A stretch of DNA of 64,000 nucleotides, taken from positions 1 through 64,000 of the forward strand of contig CALFLM010000033.1 of NCBI GenBank assembly GCA_937880075.1. The letters are read 5' to 3'. This document shows positions 28,401 through 38,589 of the stretch, piece after piece (position 1 is the stretch's first letter; the number at the start of each line of letters is the position of its first letter). Position numbers and translations under genes: made by a program. Source of the DNA: an uncultured Romboutsia sp. (lineage in GTDB: Bacteria; Bacillota; Clostridia; Peptostreptococcales; Peptostreptococcaceae). The notes below the pieces were generated by a model. It made no database searches. It worked only from the letters and a program-made list of their open reading frames with translations, and was not told the DNA's origin.

Positions 28401-28428
28401 AAATAAGTGACATTATTCTTTTTACCAC
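25405..28428 (-). CDS. Secreted M6-family (immune inhibitor A-like) metalloprotease with SLH anchor
   Basis: This 1007-aa protein has a signal peptide (about 1-25) and a catalytic domain containing HEFMHSIGYPDLY at about 200. That motif is the HExxHxxGxxD zinc site of M6 peptidases. A long beta-rich region follows, probably propeller-like. A Big_2 Ig-like domain lies at about 750-832 (VSGVTLNKTSLNLVTGD, then TVDTTGKVTAISPGTATITV). Three SLH domains occupy 842-1007, each with GYxDNTFxPxxxITRAE or a close variant. SLH repeats attach proteins to secondary wall polymers, so the protease should stay on the cell surface. The start is GTG, 7 nt after GGAGGGAG. The gene sits between the two giant genes. 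A broken copy of its 5' part lies at 38842-39062. Confidence 0.87.
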   Translation of the reverse strand: MVKRIMSLILALIMCLDVSITANAAVINKPTEHIANVVYFVDFKDSDPNFMDGKFDKVKKMFDGNTDSSLSNYIKKISYDQMNVHNYFPQEKGGKITPYKLPNNRSYYSKSNETELISTVLSNVSVNPNYNIDMNNDGYVDNVIFIFAAKKGEDGDVLWAHKSNHNGATSINGKKVDNYNVHNSYSLMDSLASSEQGVLIHEFMHSIGYPDLYRSSGSATPVGRWDIMASVSPFVQYPLSYLRSAISNWISIDTVTQSGRYTLKPSGNSDDDQALILKTPISEKEFFVVEYRKRGNRYAGELDGIIPGDGLIIYRVNTEETSNHYGEKDYIYVFRPGETGEGDGNGNLSEAFLSKESGRTTYGSGDFSKKISDKAITYSNGQNSGIVIENVSSAGEEISFDIKFTDTTNLKIWDVVSNKEVSNKADNNIDIDVVGDKVYTVYNEDNKLKSKIFDGSKWVNLGDSITNKEGNNPTITVYKNTPYVLYHDSDYKIVVSRFVNNKWETVQTLTNDLSQYSDMISTNEGIYVAITNGKTNFMNEGTAYLKVFKLNESTNKFEQVGSNVHTGYVVEPSLSESNGNIYVSYTDFSQNNKVFINKYENNTWKNIDGINLSASRATIKASNNKLYLGTTPLLGQNSSQVYVYENNKWTKLGDDFSGREVGDLVIDINNETPYVAYVDNEKGCSIVKKFDGDKWIQEGLNVSDEKLTKLDFKIGNNKAYVAINPITSQKLLIKSRNLEKSNTEDKEEIINVSGVTLNKTSLNLVTGDSENLVATISPSNATNKNVKWTSSNTKVATVDTTGKVTAISPGTATITVKTIDGNKVATCNVTVKNPIIINDINEHWAESTIREFINNGYINGYSDNTFRPNNSITRAEFIKIFNKYFGLNKKSGKTFNDTSIHWAKDEIDIAVTHGVINGYPDNTFKPDEPITREQAAKIISNYKNIGDINFDKLNKYKDAVDVSDWAKDSVEGVLEQGYMNGYSDNTFKPKNNITRAEAVVTLSRVKK

Positions 28429-28751
28429 TTTTAATCTCCCTCCAATATCTTGTTTTATTGTAAGTGCTATAAATAATAAATTTTTAATTTATTTATAATA
28501 TTATATATTAAATCATATAACATTTACAATGATATTCAGGGTTATTTTGTCTAATTTTGTAGTTTATTTTTTTAAAGTATTAATATTTTTGATATATCCT
28601 TGCTACCGTTACAGATACATCCGTTGATTGAGCCACTGCGTGGGAGAATCATTTCAAAATGTCATATTTTACGTTTATAAAGTCATTGATATTGATTATA
28701 TTCATAGGTTATCCGCAAAACTTTTCATGCTATCAATTTTCTTATACGCAA
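28429..28751. other. Upstream region of the M6 protease; short dispersed repeat copy 2 at 28594-28626
   Basis: No gene is seen. From 28429 to about 28630 the DNA is homologous to 39063-39255, upstream of the decayed protease copy. The core ATATCCTTGCTACCGTTACA... at 28594-28626 is the second copy of the short repeat first seen at 1743. After it comes GCCACTGCGTGGGAGAATC, a locally GC-rich stretch absent from the other copies. Confidence 0.55.
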
Positions 28752-28804
28752 AAAAGAGTACAGATAGTTTATTTTACATAAATCTATCTATACTCCTTTT
28801 TTAA
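28752..28804 (-). terminator. Terminator of the second giant gene
   Basis: An imperfect hairpin, AAAAAAGAGTA-CAGATAG with CTATCT-ATACTCCTTTTTT, lies 39 nt after the stop at 28843. Confidence 0.65.
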
Positions 28805-28842
28805 ATTCAATTATAGAATTTCAAAATCCTATAATAAACTAT

Positions 28843-31800
28843 TTATTCAAATTTGAACACTAAATCAAACTTACCTCTAGATGTTCCTCCTTTGAATTTT
28901 TTACCATGTTTACTTGTAAAGGTTAGTTTTGCTTCATAAGGATCACTAATTTTATTTGCTCTTGGCAGTATTCCTAATTTTTGTTCTGTCATTCCACTTG
29001 TTAACCATAAAGGATTATCTTCAGATGGTATTGTTGCACCTTCAGCATTTATAAGTCCTGACTTATGATACATTCCTAAAGCCATCTTTCTCATAGTTTC
29101 ATCACTAGATAAAGTTTCCCAGTTAGTATTACTTGTATTTGGATTCACTAATTCAAGGTCACCTGAATCATTTTGTTTATTAAATGACTTAAGTGATACT
29201 TGAACTGGACTTGTGTTATTATTCTTAAGTTTAAGAACTCCTGAAACAAACGGATCTGCTTCTTTTTCATTTTCTTTCTTCTTTAAGTTAGTCACAACTT
29301 GGAATGGTATAACCGTAGGAACTGAAACATTTATAGTTCTAATAATTGTTACTACAACATCTTTTTCAGTCTCATTCCCATCTGAATCTGTTGCTCTATA
29401 TCTTACAGTACTAGTTCCTCCAAGTTGAGTTGAATCAATCATAGTTTTCCTATCATACACTAATTCTAACTTAACAGGCTTATTAAGTTCATCATCTTCT
29501 TCATCTATAACAGTAACTACATCTTTAAGACGAGCATCTAATTCTTCTTCAGTAAGATTAGTTAAACTGTTTAATTCTATAGTCTCTCTACCTCTCTTAA
29601 CATAGATTTCAGGCTTTGCTTGAACTTGTACAGTTGATGTAACAGTAGTCGATACATCATTATCATCTGTAACTGAATATATTACATCATAAAGTCCAAC
29701 ATTACTTGTGTCTATATTGTGAGTTATCTCTATACGATTTGTTAAGCTCTCTCCTGCTGTACCTGTTGCCGTTACATTTGATTTTAACTCCTCATTAGTA
29801 AATTTATCACCTTTAAGAAATACTTTATCTACTACACCATCTATCGTTGGAGGTTCCATATAGATAGACTTCATTCCATCTATGGTTAGTTTAAATGCTA
29901 CATGTGTCATGTAATCTTCATCATCTATACCATCAGAATAATCTTCTTTTTGGTTTATAATATTTCCTTTTATAGAAAGATTCTTAGGAGTTCTATGATA
30001 TATTGTCAAATAATCTCCATAATTAAATGATCCATTTAATCGATTTGCATCAGAACTATTCTTAACTGGATCCTGATTTCCCCTCATATTTAATCTTCTT
30101 TTTATATTACCATCTTGATTATATAAAATAATCTCTAATGCTGTTTCATCTGTTCCATATTCTATACTATATGGTTTACCACTATGTGCTAGAATATTTC
30201 TAGAATTACTATCAATTTTAATTTTAAATGGATACCCTTCTCTAGCACTAGGTAATATAGTATTAATTTTGTCTCCTTCTAATGACTGATCTTTTTCATA
30301 TATAGATTTCAAACCAGACTTAGTTATTTCAAATGTTACATTTGTATAAGCGTCACCTTGTTGAACACCATCAGAGTAATCTTCTATAGCACCTCTTACA
30401 GGACCTTGTATTCTTAATAAATCTTGGTGCCATGCATAGAATTTAAGCTTATATCCATATCTAAATGCTTGTCCATTAAACGCTTTTAATCCAATATTTG
30501 TATCATTTGCTTTTTGCTCACCTTTTACATGTTCACGCCTTATTTCTTGATTGTTATTATCCAATAATGTAACTTCGTATTGTTTATTCTGTTTATTTTG
30601 TTGTCTAAAGTACATATCTTCACCATCTGATACTTTAATAGTCATGCTATCTGTATCAAATTCCATATATAGTGCTACCTCAGATTCGTTTTCTGGTCGA
30701 TTTACCCTATGTCCCATAAACTCTATCTTATCATCAGGTAATGCATTTGATAAATTTATATTTCTATTGGTAGAGTAACTTCTTCCCCATAAGTCAGTAA
30801 CTGTATAGGAAAGTACATATCTTCCAGGTTCTTCTACACCTTCTAATCCTGTTACTTTTATATTATCTTTACCTAATATATCATGGTCATCTTTTATGGT
30901 TGTACCTTTCGTGAAATCAATCTCATCATCACCATCACCTAAAAGTGCATTTAAATCTCCTTCAAAAGTTATCGTTGGCGCATCATTATATACGGCATGC
31001 AATCCAAACTCTGTAGATTTAAATCTTACATTGTTGATATTGTCCATATCTTGTATACCATCAGAATACTCTTCTTTTTCATCAAATACAGTTCCTGTGA
31101 TTTTTATACCACGTTGAGCAAAATCAGCTGAGATATTCTCTATGGATATAAAATCATCTTCTTTTATAGCATAGTCTTCTAATGTATTCAATTTAGGAGA
31201 ATTCCCATCGTCATTACCATTTAGTGTAACTTCCTTTACAGGCTTCATAGATTTATCATATACTTTTATAGTTACTACATTATCATTGGGTTTAGTTGGA
31301 TCAAGTTGTAAACTAGATTTGTTCTCTATTTTTACTCTACCATCATCAAAACCAATGTCAAATACTTTACTATTTGTATTTCTTTTCACTCTACCTGTAT
31401 TATTTAAAGAGTGGATTTCTATCTTGTTAAGACCTAACCCTGATTTTACAACAATAGTACGTTCAACTTCTGATGTTCTTCCCCAGCTATCTTCAGCAAT
31501 ATATTTAATTGTATATCTACCAGGTTCATCTAAATCTACATTTGTATCATCATATACTATATCATGAATAGTTATATTCTTATCATGGTCATCTGTTATA
31601 GTAATATCTTTAAATGGATTTAAAATTTGCCCTTTATAATAAATAAGATCTTCATTATGACCAGTTATTACTGGAGCGTTATTATATACAGATTTTAGTC
31701 CTTCTTCTTTTATAGTAAATCTTACGTTCTGTATCTGATCAGCATCAGTTATACCTTGATTATAGTTAGCTTTACTATTTTCTGTATTACTTTCTATATT

Positions 31801-34800
31801 ACCTTCTATAACCACATTTTGATAATCTGTATACCACACAGATAAGCTATATCCTTCTTGGTATTCGAAAGCATTAACTCTACTTACAAATTCATCATTA
31901 ATAGTACTACCACCACGTAATTCTATATTAGCAATGTTTGAACCTAATTCATTGTATACAGTTAATCTAAGTGCTACCTCAGATGAACTTCCTGGCATAA
32001 CATCAGTTGTAGAATGATTTATTACCCTTAACTTATTGGTAATTGTATCAAAACCTATTGTTAATATGTTTTCAGAACTACGAGTAGATCCTTTATTTAT
32101 TTTTAATTTAACTTCTTCTAATTCATTTCTAGGTTCAACTACAACCGTTCTATCATATGTTTTTTGAACTCCACGTTTAGTTGTTACATTATATTTTACA
32201 GTATAAATACCTTCTAGCATGTTGTTAAATCCATTTTCATTAACAGTTATAGTATAGTCTTCATCCGATAAATCGTCTGTATTTGCATGTACACCATCCA
32301 TGAAGTCTATATCGTCACCTCTTTTTACTGTTACTTGATCTATTCCAGTTAATTCAGGAACAGCAGTTTTTAATTCCTTAAGTCCATCATCAGTTATCAT
32401 AAATCTAACTTGTGTATATTTGTCATTAGTTCCAAATCCATTAGAATAATCTATTGAATTATTAACAACGTCTCCAGTTATCTTTATATCCTCAGGAGCA
32501 ATTCCTTTTAAACTTATAGTATCATATTTACTATAGTTTTGTTGATGGATTTTTGCTAGTTCTGTTCTATCATGCTCTCTATCTCCATTTAAAGCAATAG
32601 AGTATTTTTCCAAACCTTTTTTATCTCTAACAGTCATTTTAAAATGTGATGTATCGTTATTAGAAGATTTAACTTTATTAGTCTCTGTAGTTGATGCTTT
32701 TTTTACAATAATCTTACTTTGTGCTGTATCAAACCCTATTTTTAATCCTAGAACATTATTATCATAAACATTTATATCATTTAGTTTAACTTTTGATTCT
32801 ACTGATATATCAACTTCTTTTAAAGTTGCTCTTCCCCAGCTATCAACAAGCATAAAGCGTAATTTATATTTACCTACTTGATTAAAAGTATAGTTTCTAG
32901 TAATTTTTTCTTCATTTAAGTAAATTTCTATATCACTAGGTGATAAACTATCTTTATCATCACTTACTTGAACATTTGCTAGTAAATCAACTGTATTACC
33001 CTTGATTATAGTAGTATTTGTTGAACCACCAGTTATTTGAGCTGCTTCATTGTATACAGTTTCTAATTTATCTTCTTTAACTGTAAATCTAACATTGTTC
33101 ATATAATCTGGGTTGGTAATACCATCACCATAATCTTCAGTAGTCTTATTATTGGTATCTTCTATTCTACCTGTTATTTTTATACCATTTTGATAATCTC
33201 TTCTATAAACTTGAATAGTATCTCCAACTAAATACTCAATATCATTTATAGGATCTAATTTAGGAGAAGTACCTCTATCGTTACCTGTTAGAGTAACCTT
33301 TGCTTTTATATCTCCTTGTTCATTCCTTATTTCTATATCAAATGCCGTATCATCTAAATTTCTTACTGATAATCTATCAGCTTTTTGATTATATAATTTA
33401 TATTTATTGTTAAGAGGGTCAAAACCAATTTCAAAAATAGGTTTATCAGTAGGATTTTCAGTATCACTAGGGTTCTCACTAGAATCCCCACCATTAACAA
33501 CATTAGTTGCCTCAATATCATTACCTGCATTATTATCTAAGTTACTGTCTGAGTAAATTTTGAATCTATTATCATAAATTTTTGGCAATACAGTTACTTT
33601 TCTTGTTGCTGTAGTTTCTCTTCCCCAACTATCTACTGCTCTGTATTCAACCTCATACTCTCCTATTTGATTCATGTTTACAGTGCTCTTAACAACATCA
33701 ACTACTAGATCATTATCTTCATCAGTTATACTAACATTTTCTAATGGATTAAAGTTTTTTCCTAAGTATGTCACTGTATCTTCTATACCATTAATAACTG
33801 GAGCATTATTGTATACAGCTTCTAGACCTTCTGGAGTAAATTTAAATATTGTATTCCGCATATCTATTTCTTCTTCAAATCCATCACTGTAATCTTCTTC
33901 TCCATTTATGACATCGCCGTAAATAGCAAATCTTTTTGGATCCATATGTTGTAAGAATAAGTAGTCTCCATTTTTATACTCAAAGTTTTCAAATTGCCTA
34001 GATATATTACCTCTATCTGACTTTCCACGATAAGTATGTTCTTTCTTTACAGTTCCATGTTTATCATATACAGCTATTTTTGCAACATTAACATCACCCT
34101 TTTTATACCAGAAAGAATATTGATTATGTCCAACTAATTTTATTTTTCCTCCATCTCGAACTCCATCTGCTCCTGGTACAACTGCATATTGTATAACATA
34201 TCCTTCTGGTGCAATTGCTGCAAATATATTTTTTTGATTGCCTGTCGGTCTTAATTTTTCTTCATATACTGATTTTAATCCACTACGGGTTATTTCAAAC
34301 TTTGCATTTAATAAGTTCATAGGTATATCAAAACCGTCTGTATAATCTTCTCTTTTATCTATAACTTTACCATTAAATTTAACTCTATTTGGATGCCATG
34401 CAAGTAACTCAATCTTATCACCATATTCAAATGTGTAATTATTCTTTAATTGATCAAATTTATTTGAAGTACCTCTTTCCCTACCTTCAATATTAATATG
34501 AGGTATTTTTAGTACTCCATTTTTACTAAATATCTTAATCGAGTAATACCATGTAGTACCCATTTCTTGGTTAAAAACTTCATCTAGTTGAGTAAGTGTA
34601 ACCTTTTTAGTCTCGTGATCAAATCCAATAGTTACTATGTCTCTATTAGTATCTAAATTGGGTCCACCTTGAAGTACAATTGTGTTTTTTTCTATCCCTT
34701 CTTTTATATTAAGGGTTATTTCATTTGTAGTTTTTCTGCCCCAACTGTCTTCAACTGTGTATTTGATAGTATTAATACCTATATTTAACTTACCTTCATC

Positions 34801-37800
34801 ATTTATATTATCTAAAGGTTGGTCTCTATCATTAGTAATTTTTACTTTAGTTTTATCAATCTCTCCATCAAGAGTATCTGATACAGTAATATCCTTTAAA
34901 TAATCAATTGGATCTCCTGCATAGGCTTCTAACTCTTTTATGCCATTTATAATAGGTGCCTCATTGTATATATGTTGTAAACCAGTTTCAGTTATTTTAA
35001 ATCTTACGTTTGTCATCTGGTCTTCATTATCTATACCATCAGTGTAATCTTCTTTCTCAGCACCACTATTGCCTATCATATTTCCTTTAATCTTGATTCT
35101 TTTAGGTGTATTACTCCAAACACTAAAGTAATATCCATCTTGTACGTCGAAGTCTAATATTTCATTTAGTTTATCAATATTTTGAACATCAGACTCATTT
35201 AATTCAATGTTGTGAATTTCTTTTGAGTTTTTGTTAAATAAAGTAAGTCCAAATACTTTATCATTAACTATAGCGTCATTATCTGTATCTTCAGTACTTG
35301 TATCATCGGTATTTGTCGCTACTGTAGTTTCAGTATTTGTTTTATGAACATCAAATCTATTTTGCATAGGGTTATATTTTAATGAAAATATCTTTTGATC
35401 ATTATTATTAGCATCATAGAATTCAATATCATTAGACACTGAGTTAGATATTACATGCATATTTACATCTTTAGATGTTGTTCTTCCCCATGAATCTGAT
35501 ACTTCATAGTGTACTGGATATGTTCCTACTGTCGTTTTATCTACTGAGTCTATTCCTTCTTTTACTAACTTACCTGTTATCTCATTATCATCATCAAGTT
35601 CATCAGTTACAGTAGCAACACTTTCTAAGTCAATATCGCTATCTTTAAGTATATAAAAATCAGTATCTACACCTTTGATTACAGGTGCAGCATTATATAT
35701 CTTTTCTAGACCAGAAGATTCATTTATTTTAAAACGAGTATTATACATTTTTTCATCACTTTCAAATGTATAAGTATTATCTTCATTATTTTCACTACTT
35801 TTGTTATTTTTATTTAATTTAACCTCTATACCATTTTGATGATCATAACTCCATAATGAAATATAATCGTTATCTGCAAATGTCAAATTATTAAACTTAC
35901 TTACAAACTTCTTATTTTGTAAATCTTCTTCAGTTATAGTAACTTCATATTTTACTGTGAAATCACCATTAGTCTTAGAGGTATTTTTAGTATATACAGT
36001 CATCTTAAATACATTACCACTTACATCATTAGGTAAATTATTTAAATTAATGTCTGTTACAATGTATTTCTTAGTAATTGAATCAAAACCTAACGAGAAA
36101 ATAACGCCATTATTACTTTTTACATTTATTTTATTTGCTTCTAGAGCAGTTTTATCAGTAACAGTTATATCTCTATTTTTTGTAGTGGTTCTTCCCCAAC
36201 TATCAGTTAACCTATACTCAACACTCTTAGTTCCTGTTGTATTTGTGTTAATCTTTTTATATATAACTCTAGTTTTTAAGTTATTATTATCCTTATCATG
36301 GTCATCACTTACAGTTACACCATTTAGATAATCAACTTCTTCTCCTCTTTTAACTGTCATTTCTGTAAAGTCAATCTCAGGAGCTTTATTATAAACAGCC
36401 TTTAGACCATTTGACAATATTTCGAATCTAACATTGTTCATATAGTCAGGATTATCAATACCATCCTCATAATTTTCTGGTATACCATTACTTGGGTCTA
36501 CACCTTGATTATTGTCTGTATTTTTATTTTCTAAATTTATAGTTTCTGTATCACCAGATCCTGAATCTCCATGGTTTGTATTACCTATTCCTCCAATAAT
36601 CTTAATTCCATTTTTAGGATTTTCTGACCATAATTCTATATAGTCTCCTACTTCGTAATTAAACCCATTTATCTTAGATAATATCCTTTTATCTATCTGA
36701 TCTCTACCTTTTATGTTTACTGTTTTTTTCAAAATTCCACTTTCAGAAAATACTCTAAATTTAAATACAATATTATCTGTACTAGAGTCTAATTGAACTT
36801 GATTTGATTCAGTAATCATATATGTTTTAGATACATAGTCAAATCCAATCTTAAATGCTAACTGATTTTGCTTATTATAAACTTCAATAAACTTACTTTC
36901 TATTGGATTTGTACCTGATACATTTACAGTTCTTTCTGCTTGTGTCGAAAGTCCCCAGGAATCGGTTACTGTATAAACTATCGTATGATTTCCAAGTTTA
37001 GATGTATCAACTTCAGTATGATCTACAGATACTTTACCTGATTTTACAGTTTCTTCTGTAAATTTATCCTTATCATCAGTAATTCTAATACCTTCAGGCC
37101 AGTATTCTATTTTATCTCCTCTTTCTACAATAACTGATTCTAAGCCAGTTATTTTGGGAGCTTCATTTTTTATACTTTTTAGACCCTTAGGTGTTATTTC
37201 AAATCTGTGATTAATAAGATTTTCTTCATCAACACCATTCGAATAATCAAGCGTATTACTAACAGTACTGTTTTCAACATTTTCAGTAGTGCTATTTTCA
37301 ATATTTCCAGCTATTTTTAACTTTGTACTTGATTCTTTGTGCCAAATGTATATATGGTCACCATTTACATACTTTAAGTTGTTTAACTCTTTTAACTTAT
37401 CAGAGTTACTTTTATCTTTACCTAATAAATTTACAGACTTTTTCAAGTTCATCTCTTTATCATATAGTTCAAACTTAAAATACTCTCCATCTATACGGTT
37501 ATTCATGACCCTACTATCTACGTCTATAACCTTAATTGATGATGATGGAATGTCAAACTTTAGTTTAAATCTGGTGTCTGATCCTCCTGCGTAAGTTACA
37601 CCACCTACAGTAATAAGAACATTTTCTAAACCAACATTTGTAGAATTTTTGTTTGAGAAACTCGTTCCAATGTGATCACTTGGATTAATTCCTGATATAA
37701 TTCTACTTCCAGAACTTTTTCTTCCCCAGCTATCTGTAGCTGTATACGTTATTTCTACTGAAAGCTCATCAATTTGTTTTACTTCAGTTTGTATAATAGA

Positions 37801-38589
37801 AGTATCTATTTCTTTATCATGGTCATCTGTTACAGATATACCTTCAAGGATATCCATATTTTTATCATTTACATCTTTAATATCTGAAAGACCATGTATA
37901 ACTGGCGCTTCATTGTATACAGACTTAAGACCTTCTTCTGTTATTTCAAACCTTACGTTTTGAATATAATCAGGTTCATCAATCCCATCAGAGTAATCTT
38001 CTTTTTCTTTATTTATATCACCCTGTATATCACCAGTAATTTTTAATCCCTCTTTGTTGTTAATAGGGATTATTTGAATAAAATCACCAATTTCATACTT
38101 ACTTTCATTTAGTATATCTAACTTATCAGATATACCCTTGTCTTTACCTGTAAGTTCAATAGCAATTTTTTCTTTGTTTTCTTTGTCGTATACATTTATT
38201 TTATATATTATGCTATCAGGATTTTTATTTGATAGTTCCTTATCAGATCTATCTTTAACAATGAATTTACCTTCTTTAGTATCAAAACCTAATGAAAATG
38301 CTAATTCATTTTCTCCATCAATATATGCATTAAATGTATACTCTTCTATACTTACTTTCTTTTCTTCTACATGTGTATCTTTACTTTCTTCCGTTTTGAT
38401 AGTTGTTTCATCAGTATCTACTTTTGTATCACTACTTTTATCTTCTTTAGTACTATCACTTTCTTCTTTTATATTTTCCATCTTCTCTATTTTGTTAATT
38501 TCATTAGCATAAGACAGCAAATCAAACGGAATATTTTGACTAAAAATTGCTGTTAAGCATATAAAAGAAACTATTTTTTTGTACTTCAT
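28843..38589 (-). CDS. Giant modular surface protein 2 (3248 aa)
   Basis: This protein is a full-length paralogue of the 3232-aa protein. It has a signal peptide (about 1-28), an acidic Lys/Thr/Glu/Ser linker, then the same 13 mucin-binding-like modules in the same order, each closing with a version of NVRFxIxxxGLxxVYNxAP. Most are separated by DUF5011-type Ig modules bearing TVTDSWGR-like strands. Unusual modules, such as the sixth (YTDGFDIPMNLLNAKFEI) and twelfth (EDYSDGVQQGD), sit at matching places, so the duplication came after the array was complete. The C-terminal domain (about 3085-3248) starts INVSVPTVIPFQV and ends GKFDLVFKFE. There is no recognised wall anchor. It is probably a cell-surface fibre or adhesin; ligand and attachment are unknown. 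Confidence 0.75.
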   Translation of the reverse strand: MKYKKIVSFICLTAIFSQNIPFDLLSYANEINKIEKMENIKEESDSTKEDKSSDTKVDTDETTIKTEESKDTHVEEKKVSIEEYTFNAYIDGENELAFSLGFDTKEGKFIVKDRSDKELSNKNPDSIIYKINVYDKENKEKIAIELTGKDKGISDKLDILNESKYEIGDFIQIIPINNKEGLKITGDIQGDINKEKEDYSDGIDEPDYIQNVRFEITEEGLKSVYNEAPVIHGLSDIKDVNDKNMDILEGISVTDDHDKEIDTSIIQTEVKQIDELSVEITYTATDSWGRKSSGSRIISGINPSDHIGTSFSNKNSTNVGLENVLITVGGVTYAGGSDTRFKLKFDIPSSSIKVIDVDSRVMNNRIDGEYFKFELYDKEMNLKKSVNLLGKDKSNSDKLKELNNLKYVNGDHIYIWHKESSTKLKIAGNIENSTTENVENSTVSNTLDYSNGVDEENLINHRFEITPKGLKSIKNEAPKITGLESVIVERGDKIEYWPEGIRITDDKDKFTEETVKSGKVSVDHTEVDTSKLGNHTIVYTVTDSWGLSTQAERTVNVSGTNPIESKFIEVYNKQNQLAFKIGFDYVSKTYMITESNQVQLDSSTDNIVFKFRVFSESGILKKTVNIKGRDQIDKRILSKINGFNYEVGDYIELWSENPKNGIKIIGGIGNTNHGDSGSGDTETINLENKNTDNNQGVDPSNGIPENYEDGIDNPDYMNNVRFEILSNGLKAVYNKAPEIDFTEMTVKRGEEVDYLNGVTVSDDHDKDNNNLKTRVIYKKINTNTTGTKSVEYRLTDSWGRTTTKNRDITVTDKTALEANKINVKSNNGVIFSLGFDSITKKYIVTDINLNNLPNDVSGNVFKMTVYTKNTSKTNGDFTVKYEVTITEEDLQNKKFVSKFNNLTFADNDYISLWSYDHQNGIEVKLNKNNKSSENNEDNTYTFESDEKMYNTRFKINESSGLEKIYNAAPVIKGVDTDFYILKDSDIDLESVATVTDELDDDNEITGKLVKEGIDSVDKTTVGTYPVHYEVSDSWGRTTSKDVNMHVISNSVSNDIEFYDANNNDQKIFSLKYNPMQNRFDVHKTNTETTVATNTDDTSTEDTDNDAIVNDKVFGLTLFNKNSKEIHNIELNESDVQNIDKLNEILDFDVQDGYYFSVWSNTPKRIKIKGNMIGNSGAEKEDYTDGIDNEDQMTNVRFKITETGLQHIYNEAPIINGIKELEAYAGDPIDYLKDITVSDTLDGEIDKTKVKITNDRDQPLDNINDEGKLNIGINTIKYTVEDSWGRKTTNEITLNIKEGIEKNTIVLQGGPNLDTNRDIVTIGFDHETKKVTLTQLDEVFNQEMGTTWYYSIKIFSKNGVLKIPHINIEGRERGTSNKFDQLKNNYTFEYGDKIELLAWHPNRVKFNGKVIDKREDYTDGFDIPMNLLNAKFEITRSGLKSVYEEKLRPTGNQKNIFAAIAPEGYVIQYAVVPGADGVRDGGKIKLVGHNQYSFWYKKGDVNVAKIAVYDKHGTVKKEHTYRGKSDRGNISRQFENFEYKNGDYLFLQHMDPKRFAIYGDVINGEEDYSDGFEEEIDMRNTIFKFTPEGLEAVYNNAPVINGIEDTVTYLGKNFNPLENVSITDEDNDLVVDVVKSTVNMNQIGEYEVEYRAVDSWGRETTATRKVTVLPKIYDNRFKIYSDSNLDNNAGNDIEATNVVNGGDSSENPSDTENPTDKPIFEIGFDPLNNKYKLYNQKADRLSVRNLDDTAFDIEIRNEQGDIKAKVTLTGNDRGTSPKLDPINDIEYLVGDTIQVYRRDYQNGIKITGRIEDTNNKTTEDYGDGITNPDYMNNVRFTVKEDKLETVYNEAAQITGGSTNTTIIKGNTVDLLANVQVSDDKDSLSPSDIEIYLNEEKITRNYTFNQVGKYKLRFMLVDSWGRATLKEVDISVESKVKLNDINVYDNNVLGLKIGFDTAQSKIIVKKASTTETNKVKSSNNDTSHFKMTVRDKKGLEKYSIALNGDREHDRTELAKIHQQNYSKYDTISLKGIAPEDIKITGDVVNNSIDYSNGFGTNDKYTQVRFMITDDGLKELKTAVPELTGIDQVTVKRGDDIDFMDGVHANTDDLSDEDYTITVNENGFNNMLEGIYTVKYNVTTKRGVQKTYDRTVVVEPRNELEEVKLKINKGSTRSSENILTIGFDTITNKLRVINHSTTDVMPGSSSEVALRLTVYNELGSNIANIELRGGSTINDEFVSRVNAFEYQEGYSLSVWYTDYQNVVIEGNIESNTENSKANYNQGITDADQIQNVRFTIKEEGLKSVYNNAPVITGHNEDLIYYKGQILNPFKDITITDDHDKNITIHDIVYDDTNVDLDEPGRYTIKYIAEDSWGRTSEVERTIVVKSGLGLNKIEIHSLNNTGRVKRNTNSKVFDIGFDDGRVKIENKSSLQLDPTKPNDNVVTIKVYDKSMKPVKEVTLNGNDDGNSPKLNTLEDYAIKEDDFISIENISADFAQRGIKITGTVFDEKEEYSDGIQDMDNINNVRFKSTEFGLHAVYNDAPTITFEGDLNALLGDGDDEIDFTKGTTIKDDHDILGKDNIKVTGLEGVEEPGRYVLSYTVTDLWGRSYSTNRNINLSNALPDDKIEFMGHRVNRPENESEVALYMEFDTDSMTIKVSDGEDMYFRQQNKQNKQYEVTLLDNNNQEIRREHVKGEQKANDTNIGLKAFNGQAFRYGYKLKFYAWHQDLLRIQGPVRGAIEDYSDGVQQGDAYTNVTFEITKSGLKSIYEKDQSLEGDKINTILPSAREGYPFKIKIDSNSRNILAHSGKPYSIEYGTDETALEIILYNQDGNIKRRLNMRGNQDPVKNSSDANRLNGSFNYGDYLTIYHRTPKNLSIKGNIINQKEDYSDGIDDEDYMTHVAFKLTIDGMKSIYMEPPTIDGVVDKVFLKGDKFTNEELKSNVTATGTAGESLTNRIEITHNIDTSNVGLYDVIYSVTDDNDVSTTVTSTVQVQAKPEIYVKRGRETIELNSLTNLTEEELDARLKDVVTVIDEEDDELNKPVKLELVYDRKTMIDSTQLGGTSTVRYRATDSDGNETEKDVVVTIIRTINVSVPTVIPFQVVTNLKKKENEKEADPFVSGVLKLKNNNTSPVQVSLKSFNKQNDSGDLELVNPNTSNTNWETLSSDETMRKMALGMYHKSGLINAEGATIPSEDNPLWLTSGMTEQKLGILPRANKISDPYEAKLTFTSKHGKKFKGGTSRGKFDLVFKFE

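Noticed and set aside
28630..28665. GCCACTGCGTGGGAGAATC looks like part of a cobalamin riboswitch
   Set aside because: No B12 box or other conserved stems are around it, it lies before a protease gene, and it adjoins a dispersed repeat. Similarity is limited to a few bases.
14737..38589. Long plus-strand open frames inside the giant genes (for example 14933-15751)
   Set aside because: They are shadows of repetitive, AT-rich minus-strand coding DNA, lack ribosome binding sites, and give low-complexity Ser/Leu-rich translations.
14737..38589. CRISPR-like regular repeats
   Set aside because: The regularity comes from protein modules that are diverged and far longer than CRISPR units. No short identical repeats with unique spacers were seen.
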